Positions 14,061-23,978 of a stretch of DNA of 33,515 bases are shown piece by piece. The number at the start of each line of letters is the position of its first letter. Within the stretch, counting starts at the first letter, position 1. A program made the translations under genes and the position numbers. The notes under the pieces were generated by a model. The model saw only the letters and a list, made by a program, of their open reading frames with translations, did no database searches and was not told the DNA's origin. This DNA comes from Nitrospirae bacterium CG2_30_70_394 (GTDB lineage: Bacteria; CG2-30-53-67; CG2-30-70-394), in NCBI GenBank assembly GCA_001873295.1, contig MNYW01000158.1, positions 1 through 33,515 on the forward strand, written 5' to 3'.

Positions 14061-16873
14061 CACCCCCCCCCACCTCCGCCACGCACCACCGCCGCGCAGC
14101 GGGAACAGAGGCCCGGGTGGCCGGCTTGGCTACCCACCTCGGGCAGGATCTGCCAGCAGCGGTCGCACTTCTCGCCCGCGGCGGCCACCACCGCCACCGC
14201 CACCCGCGGCTCGCCCGCCTCGACCGCCAGACCGGCGGGGATCTCGGCGAGGGAAGCCACTCGCGCCTGGGAGACGATGCACAGGGTGGCGAGCTGGTGG
14301 TCGTAGGCGCGCAGCAAGGCGAGGGTATCGCCCTCCGCGTAGAGGGTGACCGCCGCCTCCAGGCCACCGCCAATCACCTTCGCCGCCCGCGCCCGCTCCA
14401 GCGCCGCGAGGAGCTGGCCACGCACCGCCCGCAGCCCCTCCCAGCGGCTCGCCAGCTCCGGGTCGAAGGGGGAGGCTTCAGCGAAGCGGGCGAGGTGGAC
14501 CGACTCCTCCCGTCCGGCCACCGCCGGCAGGTACTCCCACGCCTCGTCGGCGGTGAAGCAAAGGATTGGGGCGAGCAGGCGGATAAGTGTTTCGGCAATC
14601 TTCCACACCGCGGTCTGGGCCGAGCGGCGGCGCGGCGCGGCGGCCGCCTCGGTGTACAGACAGTCCTTGAGGATATCGAGGTAGAAGCCGGAGAGATCCG
14701 TGATGCAGTAGGTGTGGAGCGTGTGGTAGACGGCGTGGAGCTGGTAGCTGTCGTACGCCTGGCGGACCCGCTCGCTCACCCCCGCGAGCTGGTGCAAGGC
14801 GTAGCGGTCGAGCTCTTCCATCTGGTCGTTCGCGACCGCGTCGCGGCCCGGGTCGAAGTCCGCGAGGTTGCCGAGGAGAAAGCGCAGGGTGTTGCGGATC
14901 CGCCGGTAGCCATCGCCGAGCCGCTTGAGGATCTCGGGCGAGAGGCGCAGATCATCAGAGAAGTCCTCCGAGGCGACCCACAGGCGCAGGAGGTCGGCGC
15001 CGTTCGGCTTGATGATCTCCTCCGGGGCGATGACGTTGCCCTCCGACTTGGACATCTTCCGCCCCTCGCCGTCGACCACGAAGCCGTGGGTGAGGACCGC
15101 CCGGTACGGCACCTCCCGTCCCGCGGCCAGCGCCGCGAGGAGCGACGAGTGGAACCAGCCACGGTGCTGGTCGCTGCCTTCCAAATAGAGGTCGGCGGGG
15201 TGGGTGAGCCCGCCGGTGGCAAGCAAGACCGCCGCGTGGCTGACCCCCGAGTCGAACCAGACATCGAGGATGTCGTGCTCCGGGGCGAGGTCGGTCGAAC
15301 CGCAGGCGGGACAGCAGGCACCCTCGCCGAGCCAGTCGGTGAGCGGGTGGGTATACCAGCAGTCCGCCCCCTCCTGCTCCGCCGCGTCGGCGACCCGCTC
15401 GGCGGCGCCCGCGTCGGTGAACGGCACGCCGCACCCCCGGCAGTGGAAGGCGATGACCGGCACCCCCCACTGGCGCTGGCGAGAGATGCACCAATCGGGA
15501 CGGTTCTCCACCATCGCGTAGATCCGGTTGCGCCCCCAAGCGGGAATCCACTGGACCGCCTCGATCGCCGCCAGGGCGCGCGCCCGCAGCGCCCCCGCCT
15601 CCATGGCAATGAACCACTGGGGAGTGGCGCGAAAAATCACCGGCTTTTTGCACCGCCAGCAGTGCGGATAGCTGTGCGTGATGTCGAGGTGGGCGAGCAG
15701 CGCCCCGGCCGCGGCGACCATCGCCACCACCTTCGGGTTCGCCGCGAAGACCGCCTCGCCGGCCAGGGGTGGACCCACCTCGGCGGTGAACCGGCCGTGG
15801 TCGTCCACCGGCGCGTACACCTCCAAACCGTGCGCCTGCCCCGCCGCGTAGTCCTCCTGGCCGTGGCCCGGGGCGGTGTGCACCAGGCCGGTGCCGGCGT
15901 CGAGGGTGACGTGGTCGCCGGGGATCACCGGGTGGCGCCCGCCGGTGAGGGGGTGGGTGTAGGTAAGCCCGGTGAGGTCGTGGCCGCGGTAGTGGCCAAG
16001 AAGCTCCGGCTCCGACCACCCCACCACCCCGGCCACCGCTTGCAGGAGGGAGGCCGCCACCAGATACGTGGCCTCGCCCACGCGCACCACCACGTAGTCG
16101 ATCTCCGGGTGGACGCAGACCGCGCGGTTCGCCGGCAGGGTCCACGGGGTGGTGGTCCAGATGATGGCCGCCAGGGGAAGGTCGGGAAGCGCCGGGTCCA
16201 GCGCCCGCGCCCCACCCACCACCGGGAAGGCAACGTAGATCGACGGCGAGGTGTGGTCGGCGTACTCCACCTCCGCCTCGGCCAGGGCGGTGACGCAGGT
16301 GGCGCACCAGTGGACCGGCTTGCGGCCGTGGTAGACGTGGCCGTTGCGGATCATCCGCGCAAACTCGCGGACGATGGTCGCCTCGTAGTGCGGGTCCATG
16401 GTGAGGTAGGGACGATCCCACCGGCCGAGGACCCCGAGGCGGCGGAACTCGTCGCGCTGGATGGCGACGAAGCGGGTGGCGTAGTCGCGGCACGCCTGGC
16501 GAAAGGCGAGCACATCCAGCTCGCGCTTGCGGCTCCCGAGCTCCTTGTCCACCTGCCGCTCGATGGGCAGACCGTGGCAATCCCAGCCGGGCACAAAGAT
16601 GGCGCGCCGCCCCTCCATGGTGCGCACCTTGAGGATGATGTCCTTCAGCACCTTGTTCAGGGCGTGGCCCATGTGCAGGTGGCCGTTGGCGTAGGGCGGG
16701 CCGTCGTGGAGGGTGAACGACGGGGCAGAGGCGCGCGCCCGCTCGATCTGCCCGGCGAGGTCCATCGCCGCCCACCGCGCCAGCCGCTCCGGCTCCCGCT
16801 GCGCCAGGTTCGCCTTCATGGGGAAGGCGGTCTGCGGAAGATTCAGCGTCGCCTTGTAGATGGACTCGGCCAT
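14060..16873 (-). CDS. ileS: Isoleucyl-tRNA synthetase
   Basis: This 937-residue class I synthetase charges tRNA-Ile. The HIGH motif appears as HMGH at 67-70 within NGHLHMGH, and KMSKS at about 604-608 (GRKMSKSEGN). The editing domain carries TTTPWTLPANRAV. The C-terminal zinc site reads CDRCWQILPE with a later CSRC, the bacterial type that ends in a Zn-finger. The final residues are a glycine run encoded by a C8 tract on the plus strand, next to the lspA overlap. The ATG at 16873 gives MAESIYKATLNLPQTAFPMK, the usual IleS start; no Shine-Dalgarno is visible. ribF, its frequent upstream neighbour, is missing. Confidence 0.97.
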   Translation of the reverse strand: MAESIYKATLNLPQTAFPMKANLAQREPERLARWAAMDLAGQIERARASAPSFTLHDGPPYANGHLHMGHALNKVLKDIILKVRTMEGRRAIFVPGWDCHGLPIERQVDKELGSRKRELDVLAFRQACRDYATRFVAIQRDEFRRLGVLGRWDRPYLTMDPHYEATIVREFARMIRNGHVYHGRKPVHWCATCVTALAEAEVEYADHTSPSIYVAFPVVGGARALDPALPDLPLAAIIWTTTPWTLPANRAVCVHPEIDYVVVRVGEATYLVAASLLQAVAGVVGWSEPELLGHYRGHDLTGLTYTHPLTGGRHPVIPGDHVTLDAGTGLVHTAPGHGQEDYAAGQAHGLEVYAPVDDHGRFTAEVGPPLAGEAVFAANPKVVAMVAAAGALLAHLDITHSYPHCWRCKKPVIFRATPQWFIAMEAGALRARALAAIEAVQWIPAWGRNRIYAMVENRPDWCISRQRQWGVPVIAFHCRGCGVPFTDAGAAERVADAAEQEGADCWYTHPLTDWLGEGACCPACGSTDLAPEHDILDVWFDSGVSHAAVLLATGGLTHPADLYLEGSDQHRGWFHSSLLAALAAGREVPYRAVLTHGFVVDGEGRKMSKSEGNVIAPEEIIKPNGADLLRLWVASEDFSDDLRLSPEILKRLGDGYRRIRNTLRFLLGNLADFDPGRDAVANDQMEELDRYALHQLAGVSERVRQAYDSYQLHAVYHTLHTYCITDLSGFYLDILKDCLYTEAAAAPRRRSAQTAVWKIAETLIRLLAPILCFTADEAWEYLPAVAGREESVHLARFAEASPFDPELASRWEGLRAVRGQLLAALERARAAKVIGGGLEAAVTLYAEGDTLALLRAYDHQLATLCIVSQARVASLAEIPAGLAVEAGEPRVAVAVVAAAGEKCDRCWQILPEVGSQAGHPGLCSRCAAVVRGGGGGG

Positions 16874-17192
16874 GGGGCTAACGGGAGAGGGAATAGGGGG
16901 TGGGGGGTAGGGAATAGGGCTGGATGGCCGCAGTCGCGGTGGAGCGGGATTGTTCGCGCTCCTCCCCCATGGCCCAGGTGTCACGCCTCTCGTCTCTCCG
17001 TCCCATGGTCTGTCGATCCCAATCGCGATCCCGATTTCGCTTGGCCTGAACGTCACCTTCGCCGGCCCGCGGGAGGGCGGTCCCGGGCCCCTCGCCCCGG
17101 CCACGAAGAGCGCGAAGGTTTATGCAACGGGCCGGGCGCCGCAAGGGTTGCCCCTTCCACCCACCTGGTGGCCGCGGCAATCTCCCTCCCCC
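16874..17192. other. Divergent spacer between ileS and the FlgT-N-like gene
   Basis: It holds the G-run repeat and, at 17099-17120, GGCCACGAAGAGCGCGAAGG, which resembles a spacer motif seen widely in bacterial genomes. I see no convincing -35/-10 pair for either gene. Confidence 0.5.
16883..16919 (+). repeat. G-run heptamer-like repeat, potential G-quadruplex
   Basis: The plus strand has six runs of three or more G separated by AGA, AATA, T, TA and AATA, ten bases upstream of the ileS start. Related heptamers (GGGAATA/TATTCCC) occur in spacers of many bacteria. On the ileS coding strand it is C-rich, so any G4 would form in the template strand. Confidence 0.6.
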
Positions 17193-18350
17193 ATGGGCCG
17201 GCTCCTCCCACTTCTGGTCGCCGCGACCCTCCTTGCCGCCGCACCCACGCCCCTCGACCCGGCGGCGGCGATCGAGGTGGAGGCGGTGGTCCCGATCGTC
17301 AACGGCGACGCCGAGGCGGCGCGCAGCCAGGCCCTCGACCGCCTCTTTAGCGAGGCGGTGGCGGTCGCCGCCGAGGACGAGGCGGGGGTGGGCACGCTCA
17401 CCGATCGACCGGCGCTCGCCCAGCGGTTACGCACTCAGGCCCGCGACTACGTGGAGGCGTACCAGCTCCTCGCCGATGGCTACCGCCTCAGCGGGGACGA
17501 GAAGGCGACGGGGGTGGGCGCGGCCGGAACCACCGCCCTCCCGGACCTCCCACCCCCCGGCGCGCCCGGCGCCGTGGCGCCGGCACCCACCGCCATCCCG
17601 GCCCCACCCCTCACCACCCTCCCCAACGACCATTACCTCTTGCGCCTGCGCGCCTGGGTCGACCGCCCCAAACTGCGCACCGCCCTCAGCCTCGGACCCC
17701 GGGCCGCCATCGATCTCACCCTCGACCTGCACGGGGCCGAGGCGTTCGCGGATCCGACGCGGCTCGACCCTTTGCGCGCCCGCCTCACCTCCGCGATACG
17801 CGCCGGTGGGTGGAAGACCGGCGACGGGGAGGCTCCCCACCACCTCCAGGTGGAGGCCACCTCCGACCTCTCCCAGGCGAGTGATGGGCGACAGCAGATC
17901 GCCGTCTTGCTCACCGGCCGCCTGCAGGGCGAGGGGGCGACGGTGAAGGCGCTCCTCCAGGGGCGCGGCAGCTCCATCATCTCCAACCTCGACTTCGCCT
18001 GGGGCGAGGCGGAGGAGCAGGCGGTCACCGACCTCGTTGCCCACCTCTCCCCCCTCCTGCGGCCGAGCCACGCCGCGCCGAACGACCGGTGGATCACCGT
18101 CACCCTCGCGCCCCTGCCGAGCTACGGCGCCGGCATCGACCTCGCCGAGTTGATCCGGGCGCGCGTCGCCGGCGTCACCGAGGTCCAGCGCGACGCCTAT
18201 ACCGACCGCACCCTGCACCTGCGGCTTCGCACCACCAGCGACGCCGTCACCCTCGCCGCGGCGATCAGTGCCCTCCCCTGGCGTGACTTCACCCTCCACG
18301 CCGCCCCCCGCACCCCCACCGAGGTGGCGGTCGAGGTGCAACGGTTCTGA
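17193..18350 (+). CDS. Secreted protein with FlgT-N/DUF2066-like beginning
   Basis: This is a 385-residue exported protein. The first 25 or so residues (MGRLLPLLVAATLLAAAPTP) are a signal peptide. After it, IEVEAVVPIVNGDAEAARSQ followed by ALDRLFSEAVAVAAEDEAG has the V-x-G/A-x-A-P-I-x-x-G-D-x-x-x-A-R-x-x-A-L pattern of the N-terminal domain of flagellar assembly protein FlgT. A Pro-rich linker (about 110-145) leads to a second alpha/beta part containing the LLLRLRAWVDRPKL-type strand and a third part from WITVTLAPLPSYGAGIDLAE to the end, which ends in repeated short strand-helix units (VTEVQRDAYTDRTLHLRLRT). FlgT forms a flagellar-motor ring in Vibrio. No flagellar gene is nearby, so that role is not supported; it could be a general periplasmic protein. 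Confidence 0.75.
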   Translation: MGRLLPLLVAATLLAAAPTPLDPAAAIEVEAVVPIVNGDAEAARSQALDRLFSEAVAVAAEDEAGVGTLTDRPALAQRLRTQARDYVEAYQLLADGYRLSGDEKATGVGAAGTTALPDLPPPGAPGAVAPAPTAIPAPPLTTLPNDHYLLRLRAWVDRPKLRTALSLGPRAAIDLTLDLHGAEAFADPTRLDPLRARLTSAIRAGGWKTGDGEAPHHLQVEATSDLSQASDGRQQIAVLLTGRLQGEGATVKALLQGRGSSIISNLDFAWGEAEEQAVTDLVAHLSPLLRPSHAAPNDRWITVTLAPLPSYGAGIDLAELIRARVAGVTEVQRDAYTDRTLHLRLRTTSDAVTLAAAISALPWRDFTLHAAPRTPTEVAVEVQRF

Positions 18351-18366
18351 GCGACGGCCCACGGTA

Positions 18367-18583
18367 GCCGGCAAGATTGTTCGGGGAATCGCCCCCGTCA
18401 TCCTCGCCGGCCCACAGGGCGGCGCGTGCGGAATGGGGGATGGAGGTTGAGGATTGGGGGGCTGGTGGGGGCCGCTGGCCGGCGAGGATTGTGGCGGCTC
18501 TCTCCCCTCGTCATCCTCGCCGACCCACAGGGTTGACCTTCCCCCCCATCTCCCAATCCCCAACGGCGGCCGGCGGCGGCCGG
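18367..18583 (+). repeat. Dispersed GC-rich repeat, copy B with two hairpin units
   Basis: Two hairpin units of the same element, 18367-18411 and 18478-18524, each run from GCCGGC(A/G)AG to TCATCCTCGCCG(G/A)C and are each followed by CCACAGGG. The second is embedded in the same G-rich head and C-rich tail as copy A (9459-9615), in the same orientation. The block fills most of the 292 bases between the FlgT-N-like gene and pyk. Three hairpin units thus occur in the window, all in spacers. Confidence 0.8.
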
Positions 18584-18642
18584 TGGCCCGCCCCCGCCGC
18601 CCCATTTGTGATTCACCCGCCACCGGTCGATGAGATCCGTCT

Positions 18643-20058
<1,416 letters not shown>

Positions 20059-20267
20059 GGATCGCGCAAGAGGCCACCGCCCGCCTGGACCGCACGGAAC
20101 ATTACCGCCCCGGAGCTTGATTCCCCTGGACCATCTCCGCCTAATCCCCACCCCAGCGTCGTCTCGCGAACCCGAGGTTTGGTGACCCCAACCCCACGCG
20201 CCTGACCCGGCGGGCCCCATGCCCGCCCCTCCCGGCGGCCCACCGGTCGCCACCTGCGGCAGTTCCC

Positions 20268-21206
20268 ATGCCCAAGCCCCCTCCTCCACCGCTCACCATC
20301 GGGGTCGACATCGGCGGCACCCACGTCCGCCTCTTGTTGGTGGCCGACGACGGGCAGGTGGTCAACCGCGCCCACCTGCCCGCGATCGCCGGTGATCCCA
20401 CCGAGGTGGTGCGGCCGGTGAGTGTGCAGGTGAACCGCTGGCGCGGCGCCTATCCGCACATCTTCCGCCTCGGCGTCGCCTGCGCCGGCTGGGTCGACGC
20501 GGACGGCCGGCGGGTCCACCAGTCGCCCAACCTCGGCTGGCACGACGTGCGCCTCGCCGACCTGCTGGAGACCCTCTGCCGCCTGCCGGTGCGGGTGGAG
20601 AACGACGTCAACGCGGCGCTCTTGGGCGAACACGCCGCCGGTGCCGCGCTCGGCCAGCGCAACTGCGTCGCGGTCTTCCTCGGCACCGGCGTCGGCGGCG
20701 GGGTCATCACCGATGGCCACCTGATGCGCGGCGCCAAGGGGGCGGCGGCGGAGGTCGGCCACCACGTGCTGGACCCGAACGGCCCCCTATGCACCTGCGG
20801 CCGCCACGGCTGCTGGGAGGCGTACAGCGGCGGCGCCGGTATGGTGAACCGGGCGCGCGAGGCAATCGCCGCCGGCGAAAAGAGCTCCCTCGCCAGCCTG
20901 CCCGCGGTGACCACCGCCGAGATTATGGCCGCCGCCACTGCGGGCGATGCGCTGGCGAAACGAATCTGGGGCGAGGCGTGCCGCCGCTCGATCCAGGGGA
21001 TGGTCAACCTCGCGGTCCTCTTCGACCCCGAGGTCATGGTGGTCGGCGGCGGGGTGGTCGCCGCCAACCCCACCCTCCTCGCCTGCATCAAGGACGGCAT
21101 GGATCAGGAGCCTCCGTTCGCCGGCCTGACCGACGTCCACCTTGTCCCCGCCGCCCTCGGCGACGACGCCGCCGCCCTTGGCGTCGCCCTCACCACCGGC
21201 GTCTGA
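20268..21206 (+). CDS. ROK-family sugar kinase (probable glucokinase)
   Basis: This 312-residue ROK kinase has the phosphate-binding IGVDIGGTHVRLLL at residues 11-24 and GTGVGGGVI. The sugar-binding EVGHHVL is followed by the zinc motif CTCGRHGCWEAYSGG, which matches the ROK consensus CxCGxxGCxE. VENDVNAALLGEH contains the catalytic Asp. Placement between pyk and pgi favours glucokinase (glucose to glucose-6-phosphate feeding Pgi), but fructo-, manno- or N-acetyl-sugar kinases share these motifs. The N-terminus (MPKPPPPPLT) is short, and no strong Shine-Dalgarno precedes it. Confidence 0.9.
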   Translation: MPKPPPPPLTIGVDIGGTHVRLLLVADDGQVVNRAHLPAIAGDPTEVVRPVSVQVNRWRGAYPHIFRLGVACAGWVDADGRRVHQSPNLGWHDVRLADLLETLCRLPVRVENDVNAALLGEHAAGAALGQRNCVAVFLGTGVGGGVITDGHLMRGAKGAAAEVGHHVLDPNGPLCTCGRHGCWEAYSGGAGMVNRAREAIAAGEKSSLASLPAVTTAEIMAAATAGDALAKRIWGEACRRSIQGMVNLAVLFDPEVMVVGGGVVAANPTLLACIKDGMDQEPPFAGLTDVHLVPAALGDDAAALGVALTTGV

Positions 21207-21288
21207 CCTCTTTCCGAACTCACCCGCCCATCGCCCTGGTTGGATCGCTGAACGCGCAGCGCACACCGCTTTCCACGAGGTCTTTTCC

Positions 21289-22653
21289 ATGCTCACCCTC
21301 GATCTCACCAACGCCACCGCCGCCCTCGTCGCCACCGACTTCGACGCCCTGTGCGACCGAATCCCCGAGGTCCACGCCCGCATCGAGTCGGGCTCCGACC
21401 CGCGCCCGGGGAGCGCCTACCTCGGCTGGCGTCACCTCCCCGAGACCCTCGACCCGGCAGAGTTCGCCCGCCAGATCGACTGTGCCGCCCGCCTGCGGGA
21501 AGTGGCGCCGCGCTGCGTGGTGGCGGGGATCGGCGGCTCCTACCTCGGCGCCAAGGCGACGATCGACGCCCTCGGCAGCGACCAGACCATCCGCTTCGCC
21601 GGCCACCACGTGGACCCGGAGGCGGTGGCCGAGCTGCTCGCCGAGATCGACGACGGCGACTTCACCGTGGTGGTGATCTCCAAGTCCGGCACCACCACCG
21701 AGACCGCGGTCGCCTTCCGCCTCCTGCGCGAGCTTCTGGTCCGCCGCCACGGTGCACGCAAGGCGGCGGAGCGGATCGTCGCGATCACCGACCCGGAGGG
21801 TGGCGCCCTGCGCCGGCTGGCGGGGGCCGAGGGGTACGAGAGCTTCGCCATCCCGCCCGACGTGGGCGGCCGCTTCTCCGTCCTCACCCCGGTGGGGCTC
21901 CTGCCCATCGCGATCGCCGGCATCGACATCGACGGCCTGGTGGCCGGCGCGGCGGCGGTGATGCGCCAGGCCGCCCCGTCGCCCGACTACGCCCCGTACC
22001 GCTACGCCGCGGCGCGCACCGCGCTGCACCAGGCGGGCAAGCGGATCGAGGTCCTCGCCACCCAGTCGGTACGCCTGGCCGGGGTCGGCGAGTGGTGGAA
22101 GCAGCTCTTCGGCGAAAGCGAGGGCAAAGAGGCGAGCGGCCTGTTTCCGGCGAGCGTCCAGTACACCACCGACCTCCACTCCCTCGGCCAATGGCTGCAA
22201 GAGGGGCCGCGCGAGGTGATCGAAACCTTCCTGGCGGTGGAGAGCCCGGTGGCCGACCCCGCCATCCCCGCGGGCGGCGACGACGGCGACGGCCTCACCT
22301 ACCTCGCCGGCCGGCCGCTCTCCGAGGTGAACCAGGCGGCCCTCGCCGCCACCCGCTTTGCCCACCTCACCGGCGGCATCCCCAACATGCTGATCCGCGC
22401 CGGCCGCCGCGACGCGCCCCACCTCGGCGCTCTGTATGCCTTCTTCGAGCGCGCGGTGGCGATGAGCGGCTACCTCCTCGGCGTCGACCCCTTCACCCAG
22501 CCCGGAGTCGAGCAATACAAGCAGGCGATGTTCGCCCTCCTCGGCAAACCGGGGACGCGCTTCGCCGCCGCCGGCCAGTGGCAGCAATACCAAGAGCGGC
22601 CCACGGTGGCCCTCGAGGTGGCGGTGGACACCGCCGACCCCGCCCGCCGCTAG
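21289..22653 (+). CDS. pgi: Glucose-6-phosphate isomerase
   Basis: This 454-residue isomerase interconverts glucose-6-phosphate and fructose-6-phosphate. Motifs are GIGGSYLGA (about 82-90), the phosphate-binding SKSGTTTET, GGRFSVLTPVGLLP, the catalytic-His region SVQYTTDLHSLGQW and the catalytic Lys in GVEQYKQAMF. Its length and layout match the short (Bacillus-type, about 450) subfamily and not the 550-residue E. coli type. It starts 82 bases after the sugar kinase gene, consistent with joint function in sugar entry. The ATG at 21289 is chosen because MLTLDLTNA aligns with the usual start; CGAGGT lies about 9 bases upstream. Confidence 0.96.
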   Translation: MLTLDLTNATAALVATDFDALCDRIPEVHARIESGSDPRPGSAYLGWRHLPETLDPAEFARQIDCAARLREVAPRCVVAGIGGSYLGAKATIDALGSDQTIRFAGHHVDPEAVAELLAEIDDGDFTVVVISKSGTTTETAVAFRLLRELLVRRHGARKAAERIVAITDPEGGALRRLAGAEGYESFAIPPDVGGRFSVLTPVGLLPIAIAGIDIDGLVAGAAAVMRQAAPSPDYAPYRYAAARTALHQAGKRIEVLATQSVRLAGVGEWWKQLFGESEGKEASGLFPASVQYTTDLHSLGQWLQEGPREVIETFLAVESPVADPAIPAGGDDGDGLTYLAGRPLSEVNQAALAATRFAHLTGGIPNMLIRAGRRDAPHLGALYAFFERAVAMSGYLLGVDPFTQPGVEQYKQAMFALLGKPGTRFAAAGQWQQYQERPTVALEVAVDTADPARR

Positions 22654-23166
22654 GAGCGCGACGTCACATAGTTGGGGTCAGGCCTTTACTTTATACTTCC
22701 GGTCCAACACCGGACTCCGATGCGCCACGCTCAAGTATAAAGTAAAGACCTGACCCCAATCCGATCCGCGATCCGTGACCCGATCCGATCCGTGGTGCGA
22801 AGGAAGGGGAAGATGGTTTTTCGATCGCGCCGCGCATGAACCCCCAGGGGCGCGCATGGTGGACGCACACACACACGACCCCTGCGGTGATGTTGGCGAT
22901 CGGCTCCACCTGGAGCGCACCACGGCGGCGACGGTGTACACCCCCCCGCGTCCATCCGCGTGGCTGCGCGTCCATCCGCGGCCAGCTCTTTCCCGGACCC
23001 GGCAACCGCGGCCAGGCGGAAGCCCTTGGCCCCCGGCCACGATCGCGAAGGTCCGACACGTTTCTCGGCCCACTTACCCGGCCTCTTATCCTGATCCGCT
23101 ACCTTCCGTTAAGATGGCGGCCGGGAGGAAGGATTCCGCGCGTAACCCGATGGTGGAGGCACTGCA
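22654..23166. other. Spacer after pgi: palindrome and degenerate spacer motifs
   Basis: Apart from the palindrome there is a run of ATCCG-type short repeats (22760-22800) and two copies of GCGTCCATCCGCG (22948-22960, 22968-22980) followed by GCCAGCTCTTT, reminiscent of the widespread GTTCATCCGTGGC spacer motif. At 23048-23084 a TCCGACACG...GCCCAC stretch is echoed upstream of mnmA. A TTAAGAT at about 23109 could be a -10 for the next gene, without a good -35. Confidence 0.5.
22672..22759. repeat. 88-bp palindromic element with 27-bp arms (RAYT/REP-like)
   Basis: Arms 22672-22698 and 22733-22759 are inverse complements with one mismatch. Each outer end reads TTGGGGTCAGG inward, followed by an AT-rich CTTTACTTTATACTT, markedly unlike the surrounding DNA. 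The 34-base centre holds its own CCGGT-CCAAC-ACCGG hairpin. The outer sequence resembles palindromes found beside REP-associated tyrosine transposase genes in many proteobacteria, but no transposase is present here. It starts 18 bases past the pgi stop and could double as a bidirectional terminator. Confidence 0.85.
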
Positions 23167-23685
23167 ATGGCACACGTACTTGCCCTGTCAATCCGTGACT
23201 ACTGCTACGAAGAACGGCGTAAGGATCACACCTGCTCGATCCTCTCCACCCTCGTCGCGAAGAGCGAGACCGGGATCGAGGGGACCTACAACGAAACCCT
23301 CGAGGCAAACCGTGACCTCGTGAAGGCGCGCCTGCAGCACGAGCTGGCGCGCAAGGAGTTCGACGGAATCTTCGTCTGCGGCGCGATCGGCATCGCCCCC
23401 AACGACTTTATGCCCGAGCTCCTCTTCGAAATCTGTGACAAGCACCTCTTCTTCCTCGCCTACGAGATGTGGCGCGCCATCCGCAAGAGCAGCCCGGTTG
23501 GCCCCCTCATCCGGCCGCGCGCCGGGATCGCCAACAAGACCCTCGTGCTCGCCCTGCCCGGCGGCCCCAAGGCCGCGAAAGTGGCCATGGAGGCGGTCCT
23601 CCCCTGGCTACCGGTCACCATGGCGTGGGCCAAGGAAGAGAACCCCTTCTGCCCGCCTGACTCCGACTGGTTCGATTGGATCTGA
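23167..23685 (+). CDS. Divergent MogA/MoaB-fold (molybdopterin-binding-like) protein
   Basis: This 172-residue protein follows the MoaB/Mog fold throughout: HVLALSIRDYCYEERR (first strand), a central FDGIFVCGAIGIAPNDFMPE where the family has GGTGxxxxDxTPE, and LIRPRAGIANKTLVLALPGG followed by PKAAKVAMEAVLPWLP, which aligns with the family's S-R-x-x-A-G-x-x-x-x-T-L-I-x-x-L-P-G-S-P-K-A. The usual TGGTG pterin-contact motif is CGAIG, so binding of molybdopterin may be altered or lost, though the Asp of the following D-x-x-P-E is kept. GGAGG lies 8 bases before the ATG. It ends in a Trp/Asp-rich tail (DSDWFDWI). No other moa/moe gene is near. It may be a specialised member of unknown substrate. 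Confidence 0.75.
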   Translation: MAHVLALSIRDYCYEERRKDHTCSILSTLVAKSETGIEGTYNETLEANRDLVKARLQHELARKEFDGIFVCGAIGIAPNDFMPELLFEICDKHLFFLAYEMWRAIRKSSPVGPLIRPRAGIANKTLVLALPGGPKAAKVAMEAVLPWLPVTMAWAKEENPFCPPDSDWFDWI

Positions 23686-23740
23686 CGGTTTGCCGGGCGC
23701 GGAAACCGTGGGCGCGGCGCGCCCGGTGGATGGCCCACGG
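23685..23740 (+). terminator. Overlapping hairpins directly after the MogA-like gene
   Basis: ACGGTTT (23685-23691) pairs with AAACCGT (23703-23709), a perfect 7-bp stem starting on the last stop base. CCGTGGGC (23707-23714) pairs with GCCCACGG (23733-23740), and GGGCGC/GCGCCC nests inside. The first and second stems share CCGT and are mutually exclusive. No T tract follows. Confidence 0.4.
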
Positions 23741-23978
23741 CCAGAGTCGGTGGTGAGCGAAGAGCCAGTTGGACCTTGCCCACCCCCGGAAAGAAGGGGG
23801 GCGCGAGTCCGCCGTACCCGTCTGTCGTGGTGCATCGTGGAGGGAGACCCACGAAGCAGAGCTGGATCCAGGCCGCAAACTGTTCCCCGCGGTAGCTCGG
23901 GCCAAGATCCGACACGCTCCTAGCCCACCCGGCCCACCCGCGCGTGGGAAGATCGCGCCTCCCCTCCCGGCCCACCCC

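Noticed and set aside
14117-17350. Plus-strand open frame of 1077 codons
   Set aside because: It is the antisense of ileS, which shows HMGH, KMSKS and zinc motifs. The plus-strand product has no recognisable domain and runs into the start of the next real gene.
20059-20267. Riboswitch or attenuator between pyk and the sugar kinase gene
   Set aside because: No conserved riboswitch core or convincing stem-loop with T tract was found in this 209-base spacer.
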